From Caprimulgus europaeus (lineage: Eukaryota; Chordata; Aves; Caprimulgiformes; Caprimulgidae), in assembly GCA_907165065.1 (NCBI GenBank), contig OU015529.1, forward strand, positions 12,840,554 to 12,904,553: a stretch of 64,000 nucleotides of DNA, in the 5' to 3' direction. The notes beneath the pieces were generated by a model. It saw nothing but the letters and a program-made list of their open reading frames with translations. It was not told the DNA's origin and made no database searches. Both the position numbers and the translations under genes were made by a program. Shown in pieces: positions 24,001 through 38,000 of the stretch. The stretch's first letter is position 1. Each line of letters opens with the position of its first letter.

Positions 24001-27000
24001 ACTGAAAGAGCTCTTCTATGCAGTGACTTCCACAGCCAGGTAAAAGATTCAGAAGAAAGTGGTTCAAGGCACAGACAAAATTTTCCTGCCATGGGTCTGG
24101 TCCACAAAGGAAAAGTTATCATTCTGCAGGTGACATCAAAGTTATTTCATAATGATGTGTCCTCTGCAGAATGGAAGAAAATCCACTGGAAATAGATTGT
24201 GCTTTTAGACAGCTGGGAGAAAGGACATTGGATAACTAATGGATATTGGATAACTTCCAGCTGACTCATGGCTGGAAGAGGAAGGAGGTCTTTAAAGAGG
24301 TGAAAATGGCAATGGATAGACAATATAGCATAATATCTTTCCCTCCTATTTTCTGTGCATTAAACAGAAGTTATATCTTATTTGTTTCTTAGAAGTAAAA
24401 TTCACCCTGTTCAATGCCATCACTCTCCCAAATTAGAGATAAGACTGGGAAAAATGTAACCACAAGACTGTCTAGATATGACCAGATCTTTGCAATGTTG
24501 GGTCCACATTTGGTTCAGATATGCTCAGAGAAAAATCAAAGTCAGACATCATTTTATCTCAGGAAGCACTTCCTTATACATCTGTTTTGGTCTTGTTTGT
24601 TGTATCACTATTACCTGAATGAACTACACAGTATGTTCAAAAGCTGCTCCTCCCCACTCATGATTATTTGTACAGACTGCTTTGGTATCTATCATCTGAG
24701 AGATGATAGAGCCAGCCTCATCTGAAAGTGCTATTTTAACTATGCTGTTTCTGATTTGTTAAGAAGAGATGACAACATCACTGTCATGAGCATTACATGA
24801 GCATCACATGCAAACAGTGATGGCTTAACTCTCTACTTTTGCAACAAATCTGGGAGTAGTAGCACGAAGTTGTACTGACCTGCAAACAAAGACTCTAATT
24901 GTAATTTTCCAGGGATATGTTTATACTGACACAAAGGTGTGAACAAAGCATTTAAATTACACCTAAGGTAGCTAAAAGCAAATTACCACTGCTACAACTA
25001 CTGCTAACAATATTGTTGGAAAACGATTTTACACAGCACATTGCACTGCTTTTGGCTACAAACTCAGATTGTTCACTCCCACCAAAGTCTGCTACCCCTT
25101 TCATAGTTTAGGCAAATATCTCCTATTAATTTCAAAGGCATTTAGACATCCAAATAATTTTTGAGGTTCTGACCTGATAATTTTGCAGGCTATGAGGCTA
25201 GAATTGGTTGTGACTGTTTCTCACATACCATCAGGCAGCCATTTGTCTGTTGAGCAGTGAAATAGTTAATTGGTGATAAGTGCATCAGGTGTAACAAGAA
25301 AGATGCAATCAACACTTGTTAATTTTTTTAAGGGGAAAAATCCTTTGGCATTAATTCCCATGATTCATAAGAAATGGAGGCAGGCTGGCAAAGTTTAAAT
25401 GATTGAAAATGATGCCTGTGGCCTTCTGAAAAATCTGATTACAGCTCCAATGATCGATGGGCTGCCATTAGCAGAAGGAAAAAAAGTTCAGAAATTGAGC
25501 CAAGTAAATCAAGAAAGACCTTTCAAGTTTACAATGAACACTTCAACATGATTCAAAAAGTGTTTTAACCAAGATTTCATTTTCTGTAAATATATGTTGC
25601 CTTCAGAATATGAACTATTCATTGCTATGAGTCCCTTTTGAGCCAGGCTTTCATTTGGCCTGAAAAGATGCCAAACTTTCTCTGCCAGATTTTCAAGGCT
25701 TCCTTTGATTTACTTCAATGACATTGGGGGACTTCAGCTTCTGCATCTGATGTCTAGAAGAAACTCTTTTCAGTTATAGGTGGGTCAGATGCATGAAATT
25801 TTGAAGCTCTTATTGTGCATTTGCTGAATTATTTTTCTTATTTTAATACTGGAAATCATTCTCTTTTTTTTTTTTTTTTTTGAACAAGGAAACTAGTTTC
25901 AGGTTCACTGCCACTGCAAAATAAAAAGTAAAGTGAAAAATAACTGAAAATCTGAAAAAAACCCAACATTATAAGCAGTGAAGTAACAGGCGTGACTGGT
26001 GCATTGACTCAATTGAGAGAGGAAGCTGCCTTCATGTTATAACAATATTTATTAACTTTTAAAACCCAGAAAATTGACTGACATCCTGCCAGTCACACTA
26101 CCCTAGAGAGAAACGGTCTCAGGCAAAATTACGTCTCATCTATGAATGTTTGTCCTAGCCTCAAATCAAGACCCAGTTGTACCATTTTGTAATCTTCCTG
26201 TAAGCAATATCTTCAGAGTTATACTGAATGGCACTTCCTTGGAGTATTTCACCTGAGATCAGAAAACTTTCTACATTTCCTTTTTGCTGATGACCAGAAC
26301 CCCTCTGAGGTGTCACAGAGAAGATCAGAACAGCTCTCAAGTGATTTTTTGGCATACTCGAGTCTACTGTCAAAGCTTACACAATGTTTTTGACATTTTT
26401 TACCCCAGAATATGCTGGCCATACATGAAAAAACTTGGAAGCACATGTATCACCAAGTTAGAGTTTGAAAATTTTTAAATGAATCCAAATCATGTAAAGC
26501 AAACAGAAGAGCAACAGACAGTCTCTTCATTTACTAGGCCCCCTAGAGAGCTCTGTGACATAAATAAATGAATTATAGGTAAGTTTATTTCAGTTTGGTT
26601 TTACTCACACTGTGTAATGTAGTTTTTTGTTAATTAAGAAACAGAACATAACCTGGCACTATTTGGGGAACAGGATTATAAAGATGTGATTTTATGTTAG
26701 ACTGCTGCGTAGATAGACTCATTCCCAGATTGTTAGAGCAGTGAGCATTTTGATAAGAACCTGGAAAGCCTGACTATAACAGTATAACCTTCATAATTAT
26801 GTTGTTGCTGAAAAGAAGGCAACATGAATGCATACACGATAGATCAAAAGGAGTGGCTGCATGCAGAAGTACACTTAAGCATTAAAGTTTAGGACTGTTG
26901 CAGAAAGTAGATTAATAAAACTGAGCACTTAAGTAGTGCTTTTTGGAACTCCATATACAAATCCTTGTATTTTTGTCCAGAAAAACAATGTGGGTTTATG

Positions 27001-28290
27001 GGCTGAAAACAAACAGTTTATTTCAGAGAGTCAAGGGGCTGTTGTGAGAACCCTTATTTTTTCATGCTCACAGCACATTGTAAATCCCTCTCTCTTTCCC
27101 AAGGCGTATCATCCCAAGCTGATGCTTTTAAACAGCTCCTTCTTATGCTGATAAAAACCCAGGCCTGATAAGGCACCAAAACCAATATCCATGTGAGATC
27201 CCTTCCCTCTCTTCCTCCTTGTACTTCATGGACCATCCTTTGCAACATCTCTGGTGTTGATCCAAAGTGGTGCCTTGTAGGCTTAGAAGCAATTTGCTCC
27301 CAGAGCCTTGCAGAAGGGCCTCTGGGAATGGGAACTATCCTCACCATGAGATGCAAGGTGGCTCCTCCTGCAAGAAAGCCACCAGAGGGAGCAATACCAT
27401 CAGAGCTGCCCTGTAAATAAACCTATTTAAGATTGCTGGAGTAGCTTGGTGTCAGCTCACTGGAAGATAAGTACTCCTTGTTGAGTGCTATTTTTAATTA
27501 AGAAAACATAGCACTCCAGCAATCATAGGACTGATGATGCAGCAACTTGCCAGCTTCATTACTGAAAACATATTCCTAGGTCTGTCCTGAATTGCTCTTC
27601 AAGCACCTGTGTATCACCATCATTCCTCCTCATTTCCAAGGAGACTGAGATTTAGTTTGGTTTGGAACCACAGAAGCACTTAACCAAGAAGTTGCATTAG
27701 TCAGGACCATTAGCTAAATGTTCAGGACACTGAAGTTTTCTGTATTTTGTAAAAACTTACAGGGCATAATGGAGTGCCTCAAAGTGACTAATTAAGGCTT
27801 GCCTGCTCCTGCTAGGCTGACCTAGTATATAGTGTAGCACACAGAGCTTGGACATAGAAAGCTAACTAGTAGTTTCCTATGTATTCCTTAGTCAGGATGA
27901 CACCATTGCCAGGTCAATTTCCTTGCCTCTGAAGCATCTGACTGGCAAAGCCCACAGACTTGAGATGCTGGACTGGTACAGTTCCTTTCAAGTGTACCCA
28001 CATTGGCTCATAGGACAGAAAGGCACTCTAGACCAGCCTCACAGGAAGCAGCCAGCCTAGAAATCCAACCTCCAGACCACATGCTTAGAGCAGCAGCTGG
28101 GTCCCACATACCCAAACCCCACAAGGTGAGTTAATATCTTAGGAACTCCTCTCCACAGGGCTATATTGCCTATAAGGGTCTATAAGACATGTCAACCTTA
28201 TGGATGGTCTGGATACATCTTCTTCAGCACCTTATATATATTGGCTGCAATTTTGCAATTAAGTTCAGAGAAAAGACCACCTCATGGAAC
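18045..28290. other. Unannotated stretch, mostly AT-rich
   Basis: No supported gene or clear transposon. A moderately GC-richer block lies at about 21.8-22.7 kb and another at about 27.1-28.2 kb, neither recognisable. A T run of 18 lies at 25864-25881. Segments near 23.3-23.5 and 25.2-25.5 kb look like unique, complex DNA and are raised as possible conserved non-coding sequence in the findings. Confidence 0.5.
25864..25881. repeat. Poly-T run (18 bases)
   Basis: An uninterrupted T run. No retroposon body is recognisable on the minus strand to its left. Confidence 0.9.
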
Positions 28291-28295
28291 ACCTA
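28291..28295 (+). other. Target-site duplication of the solo LTR (ACCTA, left copy)
   Basis: ACCTA directly precedes the LTR and recurs at 28975-28979 directly after it. A 5-base duplication fits the ERVL/ERVK groups and fixes both ends of the element. Confidence 0.8.
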
Positions 28296-28974
28296 CGTCC
28301 TGGTTTTTCTAGGAGAGAGTTAATTTTCTTCTCAGTAGTTAGAAGAGCCGTGTTTTGGTTTCAGTTCAGACTTGCTTTGAGAACATCATTGAAAAAAAGT
28401 ACTGATGTTATTAGTTGCTGCTGGAGTTCAAGGCCACTGTGTTTGGCTGGTTCACAGCTGCATTAGGACTGGGAGGGAGAAGATTAGTGAATAGCAAAAT
28501 TCGAAACTGGCATTGGATGTGCCAATGAAATATTCCATATCATATCACATCATGTTTAGTATATTATCTGGGGCTGACCAGAAAAGGGGGGGCTCATTCA
28601 CATGCGTTTTTCTCTCGGGCTCTCGCTCTTCTGGGATCGTGGTTTCGGTTTGGGTTTGTTGCTCCTCTGGGATCGTTATCTGGGAAGGGGCTGGGCTTAT
28701 CAGTGGGTGGTAAGCAGTTACACTGGGTTAACACTCATTTGCATATCTTATTACTGTTATCATTATCACTACTATTTTAATATTAGTTGTTTAGTTGTTT
28801 GTGGGGTTTTTTTAAGTTTTCTTTTATTTCTATTATTAAACTGTTTTTATCTCAAACTACAAGCCTCCCAATCCTTGCCCCCAATCCTCTCCCCTATCCC
28901 CTTGGGGTGGGGGGGAAGTGGGTGAACGGTTGTGTTGGCTGCTAGCCAAGGGCTAGCCCAGGGAAACTATCACA
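28296..28974 (+). mobile_element. Solo LTR of an avian endogenous retrovirus (ERVL-like family)
   Basis: About 679 bases match the layout of a widespread avian LTR: a GTCCTGG start (the terminal TG is now CG), GAGAGTTAATTTTCTT, a GTATATTATCTGG block at the TATA position (about 28558-28571), a pyrimidine/GGGATCG-rich leader, ATTAAACTG near the poly(A) site and a terminal TCACA. The 5-base sequence ACCTA occurs immediately before (28291-28295) and after (28975-28979), a clean target-site duplication. No internal viral genes or primer-binding site follow, so this is a solo LTR left by recombination between the two LTRs of a provirus. The ERVL assignment is from recall of the family, not from a search. 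Confidence 0.9.
28835..28840 (+). terminator. LTR poly(A) signal ATTAAA
   Basis: ATTAAA sits in the ATTAAACTG block that marks the end of the R region in this LTR family. It is about 275 bases downstream of the degenerate TATA block, in a T-rich context. Confidence 0.65.
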
Positions 28975-28979
28975 ACCTA

Positions 28980-31552
28980 GCCTAGTCCCCACAGCTATAG
29001 GTAACATCTATGGGCCAACTCCATCTTTAAATTAAACATATGTTTTCCCCCATCATGGGATGCATACTCCAGAACAGACCTGTTCCAATGTTTAGGAAAA
29101 TATATCATTATGGTTTGTTCAGATTTGCTTATTTTTGGGCCAATATCTTATCTGCAAAAATGTTTCTCTTCCCTATAAAACCTACCCAGTGTAGGACATC
29201 ATCATGCCTTGAAGCAGCTATTATTCTTGGATTAAAAGGTGATCTTCTTTAAGTCTGGATCAAAGTGTCCTTTATTGTCGACATGGTTGTTTGATTTTAG
29301 CTTTTTGGACCAGGTCTAGGATCCTAACTGTACTTACTGTGTGATGATACCCCCCACCACCTCCCTTGTATTCAGTAATACCATAGAGCAGAGTGCAAAA
29401 GGCAATGGAGCTGCCATTTCATAGCAGTAAGAGCTCAGTACTGTTCCTGATGCTGTTACTAATCTCCAGCATCAGTGTTGCAGTTCCCTGCATCTCTTCT
29501 TTTCCTTCAGTTGAAGAGTTGCAGCAGCTACACTTGTCTCTTCTACAGACGTTTTGGAAAGTTGCTGAAAAAATTGTGTTACAACCAATACTTTTCCACA
29601 GTACCTTTGCTTAAACTTGCCTTCTGTGTACTACATGTAAGTACAACTACAATTTGTATTTAATGCAAATGTTTTCTCCTCCCTGGGCATAAGGGATTCC
29701 ATCAATTGAAGAAAAATTCAGTGCATTTGGAATTATAGCTATAAAGAACCTCCACACTTGAAATAGCCCATGTGCCTACCTGTTTTAATTTAAAACCTGC
29801 TTAAAACCCATTTTCAAGTTTCCAGAGCAGTTATAAGGTGCTTTAACACACATGAAGCAAATGAAATTATTTTGTAATGAAAGTCTTGTCATACATCATT
29901 AGGATCTTCCTCCTACCTACAGGGCCATTTGGGAAGCTGAATAAATCTATCCAGCTTTATAGCTGTAAGAGATGGTACATTAAGTTTGCTGGTCCCAGAG
30001 TGCCTGAAGAAATCCAAACACTGGCACTCTTCAAGTTCAGGAGATTTTCTTTGCTAACTTCCAAATGTTGGTGAGTAGAGATCTTCAACAGCAAATTCTC
30101 AGTTGGCAACCATGAACAGAGGTCTACAAGCTTTAAAGAAACATATTTACCACAAAGTACACCAAATGATATTAGTGCTGAATTTATAGTGAACTCACAT
30201 CTATTGCTTCATCACATCCATATTGTTGGTCTTTTCAAGAAACAGAAACCTGGTGTTATGGGCCCTTATTTAGTCACAGTTTCTTGCAGTACTGGAGCCT
30301 GCTATAAACTGCAAGCAGCTGTAATCAGCTCCGAGATCTCACAGCCCGGAACACTGGACCCCCCCAACACCCTGACCAGCAGCATGATGCTCCCAACATT
30401 TACTGCCTGCTCAGCTGTGAGAGCACAACTGCTTCTGGGGCTGCAGCACCAGAACTGCTCAGTATTAAGAAGCTGGTGGTGGCATCCATGGACGCATATA
30501 TAAAAAGAAATACTAGAACTTTTGGGTATTCTGATTTTAAATGAAAAAATAATGGAAAATAGACACTTCTAACAAAAATATGCATAATCAAAATCCCTTT
30601 CTTTTTTTCCTGAAGACAAACATCTTGGATTTACTTTCCAGAATCCCCAGCCGTATCTCTTTGAATCAGACCTAAATTATTTTTGCTTCTCTTAAACTAG
30701 CTTCATTTTCCATTATCCCAGTGGAAAGGATGTAATCAAACTAATGCATTTATCAGGTTTGATGCTGGTTCTGTGACATTTTGCTTTTTGCTCTGTTGGA
30801 AAACTGACAGTTGCTTGGTTTCATTTGTGTTCCTACTGTAGCTAGTTGAATAATACATTTTTCAAAGCCGTCTGACTCCCTGTGTAAGAGAGGGGGGAAA
30901 AAAAAAAAAAAAAAAAGAATTCAAATGGAGTAAGTTTTGTTTCCTTTTTGTAGTTGGTAGTTAAGCAAAAAACCCAAATGAGTGACTCACTCTTTGTAGT
31001 CAATCGAATTTGGTGCGTTGCCTGCTCTGGTATGTGTGGTCTGTGTAACAGCCAAACATGTAAGTTTGATCACTTTAAAGGTATCATGGAACATGGATAA
31101 AAACCCACCCTTTTATGGAGATCAGTACTAGTTAGCTTTTCATTTATAACTTCCATCAAGAATTTGTTGCACCTTCTGCTCATGTTTATTTTAGTGTCTG
31201 CTGACTTGCATGAATGCAGGCTGAGAAAAACATAGTAACAGAACTCAAACTGCTGTATTTCCCTTCTTTCAGAAAGTCACTGGTTTACATCCAATCTAGA
31301 TGTTACAATTTGCTTCCTACATGGTTTGCATTTTGTTACAGACACCACTGCACTGCCAAACCAGAGTATGAGCCACAGCCAGACTGTGCAGCTCACAAAA
31401 TTGGGGAAGGAAGACCACAGAAACCTTTGCAGAGTTCACTTACAGGATGATCTAGGTGCATCGTTCTACATCTGATTTTCCATATAGTCAGTATGATGTT
31501 CATTGATGGGAAGTAAAAAATGCTTGCTTAGCTTTCATCCATCTAGTTAAAA
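28980..31552. other. Unannotated stretch between the solo LTR and a CR1
   Basis: No supported gene. A GC-richer patch of about 200 bases lies at 30290-30490, unlike its AT-rich surroundings but not recognisable. A run of 19 A lies at 30898-30916 after a G run. Otherwise nothing is identifiable. Confidence 0.5.
30898..30916. repeat. Poly-A run (19 bases)
   Basis: An uninterrupted A run directly after GGGGGG. No AATAAA or retroposed body is visible upstream. Confidence 0.9.
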
Positions 31553-32003
31553 TCATAGAATGGTTTGATCATCTTCCAACTCCCCTGTCATGAGCAGGGC
31601 CACCTTCTACTAGACCAGGTTGCTCAAAGTCTCAACCAACCTGGCCTTGAACACTTCCAGGGAGGGGGCAGCCACAACTTCTCTGGGCAACCTGTTCCAG
31701 TGTCTGACCACTCTCACAATGAAGAATTTCTTCCTAATATCTAAATCTACCATCTTTCACTTTAAAACTATTACCCCTTGTCCTAACACTACATGACTTT
31801 CTACAAAGTCCCTTTCCAAATTTCTTGTAGGCCTTCTTCATGTACTAGAAGGTCTCTATAGGGTCTCCCTGGAGTCTTTTCTTCTCCAGGCTGAACAACA
31901 CCAAATCTGTCAGCCTATCTTCATAAGAGAAGTGCTCCAGTTCTCTGATCACCTTTGTGGCCCTCCTCTGGACTTGCTCCAGACATTTCCTCATCTCTTA
32001 AAA
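31553..32003 (-). mobile_element. CR1 LINE 3' fragment, antisense
   Basis: Plus-strand reading starts with the reverse-complemented tail (AATCATAGAATGG). It then passes through the 3' untranslated end (ACTAGACCAGGTTGCTCAAAG) and the C-terminal reverse-transcriptase coding region (CTCTGGGCAACCTGTTCCAG; CTCCTCTGGACTTGCTCC). It is about 450 bases long, 5'-truncated near 32003, with several small deletions and substitutions and no usable frame. By its terminal sequence it belongs with the subfamily of the copy at 2.9 kb. Confidence 0.92.
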
Positions 32004-35000
32004 ACCAGGTCTTCTGAAAGAAGCAGCATTAGAAGCATCTAGCTTGCATTATTCATCTACCCCCTACTCCCACCCTCCCCCCACCAAGAGCAAAATTAAA
32101 ATTAATCAGTCTCTATGTGCTGGAAGAATTATCTTAATGCTTGTATGAACACTAAGATTAATTTTAGCCTGAAAATAACTGAATATAATGTGTCTCATCA
32201 GCTCTCCATCTGCTTCCCATGCTATTAGCTCTGTCCTGCTTGAAGAACAGGCTTAAAATGTCTATACAGTGGAGTGAAGAACTGACCCCTGCTAAGCAGG
32301 CTGAGCTGCAGTATACTGTGCTCTCCCTGCGCTTGATGTTACAAATTTTTCCAGATACTATGCATCCTCCAGATCTATCCCTCAGAGACTTCAGGAGTAT
32401 GTCCAAAGCATTAAATGATGTGGCAGAAAATTGAGTCTGGAATTCAGTAGAAGCTCAGACTGCTGACCTTGTCTGACAGTGCTCTGATCCTAAAGCACCC
32501 TCAGATATGAGCCTCAGCCAAAACAGTGTGTGGCAGCAGGGGAGAACCATCCACTTTTTTTATTGGAAAAAAAGTACAAGGGTATCAGACACAGGCTGTC
32601 AGCAAAGAATCGCAAACCAAACTAGGAGTTAGCGTACTTAGTTTCTAAAGCATTCAACACATGTGGAAGAGGAAGATGGGATAAGAAGAACATGTTTTGT
32701 TCTTATAAAATCCTCCTAGTACTCCCTGAGAGTGTGAAGGGATTTAATTGTCTTTGACAGTGTTGCTCTATTTACACTCTCATTCTCTGAGAAACACTGT
32801 ACTGTTTAGGCAACTTAAAAATCTTAAATCCATTCTCTCAAAAGAGTTTCTAACTAATGAGCAAAACAATAAATCTTTCCTGCTTTTTGGAGACTGGATT
32901 GGTGGAAAAATGTTATTTGATTATCTGTAGGCAGAACAGTCTTTTGCTCATTTTTCTGCTCTGGTCTTTAGCAGAGGAAAACTTGGGCCTGCCTAATAAA
33001 CAACAGAGAAAAAAAAAAATTCCTATTTCAAATGCATTGACCTGTACACATTGAGAGTTTCAGAGACTGAGAATGCCTATTAGTTCTTTCTTTTCCAACC
33101 TAATTCATTTTTCTGTGTTCTAAAACAACCCATACCTATCTTTGTGTGTGTTCTGTAAGACTTACTCCATCACCTTTGCCAAGACACTAACATACAAAAA
33201 ATATTCATTTAACCGAGTTTAGCTTTCTTTTGCTCCTGAGAGTTAAAGGACATTGGAGAACCCACTCAACAGCCCCACGCAGGCTGCACCACTATGGATT
33301 AGTGCATAACCTTCCAACACTCTCCACAAGTAACCCTGTGACCTCAGTAATCTATCATTTCAGTGGTAACACAAGAATGCAGTAAACACCCAGTTTAAAG
33401 CCTCCCTTTGCTCTCAACAGTTCCTTGTAAAACATCTTAGACGTAATATTAAGCTCACATTTTAGCTGTCTTTTTATCTGCACTCTGTAGGCAAAACCAG
33501 ATTCAAACACTATTGATAAACAGCTAAAAAGATAGGGTCATTAAACTCTGAGAGACCTCTATTCCAAAGCCCTGTTGGATGAAGATCTGGATACTGCCAC
33601 AGGAAGAAATTTCCTTTCCCAAAGGAAGGAAAGATGGCAAGATTGAGAGGCTGGTCAAGGAGTCACTTGCAACAAGGGAAATATCCTTTGTTTGTCACTG
33701 TCACCTCCCCTCACTGCATTTTATGTTTGTTTTCTATGTAAGTAAGCCTCCTCAAAGACCACATGGCACCTAAATAATTGCAGCGCTGTCACATGAGGCC
33801 AATAAAAAAAGCTAAATTTGCCTTTAGAATACAGGACTAGTACTATTCTCCCATATCCTCCTGGTTAACTGTATATTAAACTGGCCAACAGCTACTTCAG
33901 AAGGGGTTTCTAAATATTTATTGCACGTTGCATACTGTTGCTCAATTTTGTGTGCTCTAGTAGGGGGAAAACACACACTCAAGCTGCACCCAATGCGCAA
34001 AGGGGGCAGAGTGAAAGCCCCAGGCCTGTAATTATCTAGTGAAGTGTTATATGTTTTCATGGAATAGAGAAATGCGAACACTCTCTGAGCAGCCTTGCAA
34101 ATTTTTCTAGACCATCCTGGAAGCTCAACTCCTGCCTGGTTTAAAAACCTCCTTCAATTTTAAAGCATCAGATACCTCTCCTTCCCCCAAAAAAATCTCC
34201 AGAAAACCCCACAAATTAAAGCAGCTGGCATAACTACCAAGATAAATGGATGAAAGTCCAGGAAAAACATAAGTTTTGTAAGTATAGTGGAACATAAAGT
34301 ACAGTTTTTGTTATTAAGTCCTTCTCCTTGCTTCCCTGAGTCTTACCAACACTGCTGTGCTAAGCAGTTTGTAAGATGCAGTTTCAACAGACAGCATCTG
34401 CCCAAAAGGCAAAACAACATAAATAAACAACAGAAGGAATATGGGACAATCATTAAAGAACATTTTCTCAAAATCAATACCTGAACTTCTATAAGACCTG
34501 AAGAAATGCTTGCACACCTAAAAGTATTTGGTTTTTTCAAACATACCAGCTAGTCTAACAACAGAATTCCTTCTCATGACAGATTTTTTTGCCTACACCA
34601 TAACATGACCTGGGCTAGAGTAACAATATTTATTTAAGATTCTAGAATATTAATATTTACCTAAATTTTATGCTAAGTTAAGCAAACCTTGAGAGGGAAA
34701 AGACTCTTGAGAGGGAAAAGATTGTCTTATCACAACCCAGGTGGTCTCTGAACCAGGTATTAGTACAGTATTCTTACTAACTTGGAAAGCTGGTAAAGCA
34801 AGGACAAAGAACAAATCAAAACTCATCACAAAATGACACTGAAAATTTGCATGGGTATTTCTGAATCTTTGTATTTTAGTAGCAGAATGGAAGGCAACTA
34901 TCATCACCCTGCTCTCCAGAGAGGCAACGTGCTTAAGAGTTGTCTTTGAAATCTTGTAATTTACTGTAAAAAATAAACAAAGGCCCAGCATTTTAAATGT

Positions 35001-38000
35001 CAAACCTTAAAAGAATCCAGTTCACAGATTTACAACAACTACACAAGGCAAGAAGCATCTTTTCAGGACAACCTTAAAGAGATACAAGAAAGGGAAGATG
35101 AAAACATACCTTTCTTGTAACACATCTGGGTAAAGTAATTGAAGTTCTTACTTGAAGAAAATAAAACAACACCCAAACACTACTCTGCAACCACCAGAAT
35201 ACAGCATGCTAACTAGGAGAGGAATAAAGTAGAGATGAACATCTCAGTCCCATAAGGACCAGGGTATAGCAGGAGCTTAGTCATAGAGTAAGTCAAAGAA
35301 GACAGTGTTCCTTTTCCCAGGCTTTATAGATCTTTCTCACAACCGGTACTGGTAGCCAAGCTAATAAATGGAGAGAGAGGAACAGGAGAAAGGCGGAAGG
35401 AACAGGTGGAGAGGGATAAATGTTGCTATCATTGCCTAAATGGTTTACTACAGCTCTGGCAATAAACATTAGCTGTAAATCAAGATTCACTGTGATGTAA
35501 TAAAACAGGCTGCTTATGAAAATTTAGGAACTAAATATTTTATATTCTTGTTGTTTAAAGCCCAAGAAGAAAGGATTAGGAAATTGCCTGGGGAAGGTTA
35601 ACAAGACAGTTTTGCAGATGTTTATCAGGAACACCTCCTGAGCAAGATGAAAGAATGACTACATCTGTTTGATTATCAAACAAATTACAGCCTCCAGCTG
35701 CAGCATATCATGCTTTTAGCTAGACTGGTCCACAGTAACAGAAGAGAAACCTCCTTCCAAAATGAGGACTACACGATAGCTTCTTGCTTACCCAGTGGTC
35801 TAAAACCTCCCTCTTTTTATAAAACAGTTGCTACTCTTTATTTTGCCTGCAAGTGTCCATCCTGACCAAGCCCCTTACTAGTGGCTGAGACTCCCTCTTA
35901 TATCTCAGTCTGGAATGAATGTCCATTGACTTAATAAAAGATTGCTTCTCCTAAGACTTTAACTTCTCATATAACATACACCTATGGAACTGGTTAACAT
36001 AGCTGCAGAACAGTTAATACCAGGTCAATTTCTAGCCCACCTCTTACAATGTTGTTCTCCCATCGTCAGCATTCAAAGTGAAGAGTTGATGTGACAAATT
36101 TATTGAAACAGATCATAATTAAGATTTATTTCCCATGGTACTGGAGGAATGACTCAGAAAAGGAGGCCACTATTATGAGGAATTCTGAGCTTTAAGAAAG
36201 GCTATTAACCAGCAGATATATCAACAACAGAAAGATGGAAATGACTCAACATTTTCTCAACTCCCCCAGCTATGTTTGAACCTGTGTGAAGCCTCCTTCC
36301 TCTGAGCTATCTAAAGGCTTCAAGATGACACACAAAGGTTCTGTTACAGGGCAAGGCTCCCAAGAGCTGGGAGGAGGAAAGCGTATAAAGACAAACCAGC
36401 TAGTCCCACAGCTACTCTTTTGAGAAGTTAGCAATGTTACTTTATTATATCAGTTAATATGGAGAAGATAAGTCTCAGTCTTCACTCTGGTCACTGGTAT
36501 CCTCTGATTGCCCTTTCTGCAGGGTTGCAGAGAACAACATGCTGCTGGAGCCTAAATGTAACCTTGCCAAGGTTCATGAAAGAAGAATGAGCCTAATAAA
36601 CTACTATGAGAATTAGTGCTAGACTATTAAGCCCAGGTCCCTGGTAGAATGTAGGTATTTAAAAATCAGAGGGAATTAGGAGTCTAAATACATGTGCAGC
36701 TTTGGTCCTACAAATTAGATTGTTATACTAGAAGTTTCAGAGCCATCATATGGGCTCCAGATTCCCCTTGGAAAAATAAAAACTGAAGCTCCTTAGAGCT
36801 TTTCTTGCTGTAGAAACCTCCCTTTGCTTTGGCAATATAGCTTTCACAACAATTGTCTTTCATCTCTGAGATTCATATCATCCCATATACTCTCGCTGGA
36901 AATCACAGACAGCATCTGTTTCTGGCAGAACTGTACCAGTTTTTCTGGCCTGATACTTTACTTTCTAGACAGATTTTGGTTATTCAGAGGAACAGTAAGA
37001 AAAAATATGTAAGAAACTATCTCATAAAGAATTTAGAATTTCAGCTATGCAGATCAACAAATGTTCTAGACATTTGTGGGGTCTTACCTGAGGAACAGTT
37101 GGGGAAAAGATTACGTAAATAACAAAAAATAATAATAAAAAACTAAGTCAGGTGACCCAGGTCAAGTCTATTTCCTTATTTATTTCCCTGTATTGTTCTA
37201 TTGTTTAATTCCAGGAGAGAGAAAAATAAAGGGAGAGAGGGAGGAAAAGAATAAACAGAAGTAGTTTATAAAAATGTAGTAAGAATAATGCTGTTCCCAT
37301 TATCACAGAGCACATCTGTCAACTCTATCCATTTCTTCTAGCTGAGGTGGAGAGACCTCTGACATTTCAAATGTATCACCCTAATCAAATCTCTGTCCTC
37401 CTGAAATGCTTTCTGAGACTGCATTATAGGTCTATAGAAAGCCATGAATGAATAATACTTTGGAGAACAATAAGTAAAGTAGCAGGAACAGAGTTGAAAT
37501 AACTGGGTTCACCAGCATTAAAAAGTGAAGGAACCATTAATTCCCCAAGATAAAGTATTTTCAGCTCTACACCACCGAGAGCACCAGGGCTGTAGGCAGA
37601 AGCCATTCAATGTGTTCCCATTTACCACCTCAAAGTAGTGAAATTATTATAACTTCTCACTCTGCTGTGCTACCTGGATGGAGAATCAAACACCAAGTTT
37701 CATGAAAGGCTGAGGGGCCTTTGCAGGCAGTTGTCAGTCTCAGTTTTTTAGTCGGAGGATTTATCTGACTTTCTTCTCTCACAGCCCTCAGTAGCCACTT
37801 TTTAATCTCTCTCTCAGTCACAAAATTTTCCTCGTCCTTAGAGTCAGCACTGCAGAAAAAAAGGCAAGATAAGTCATGGTTCGGTACCTAAAACCATTTA
37901 ACAGTTAACATTTGTTGGTTCAATTACAAGAACTGTAATTGGCTTGTTGTGTGATTTTGTACTTCTCTTCAAATACAATTCACCTCAGTTGAGCTCAGAC

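Noticed and set aside
28284-28925. Overlapping short plus-strand frames (60-107 codons)
   Set aside because: They lie in the solo LTR, which is non-coding. Their composition follows the pyrimidine-rich leader and poly(A) region.
33085-33125. Possible sense CR1 tail (TTTTCCAACCTAATTC...TTCTGTGTTCTAA)
   Set aside because: It is only about 40 bases long with several mismatches and no recognisable sequence upstream. A T-rich chance match is possible.
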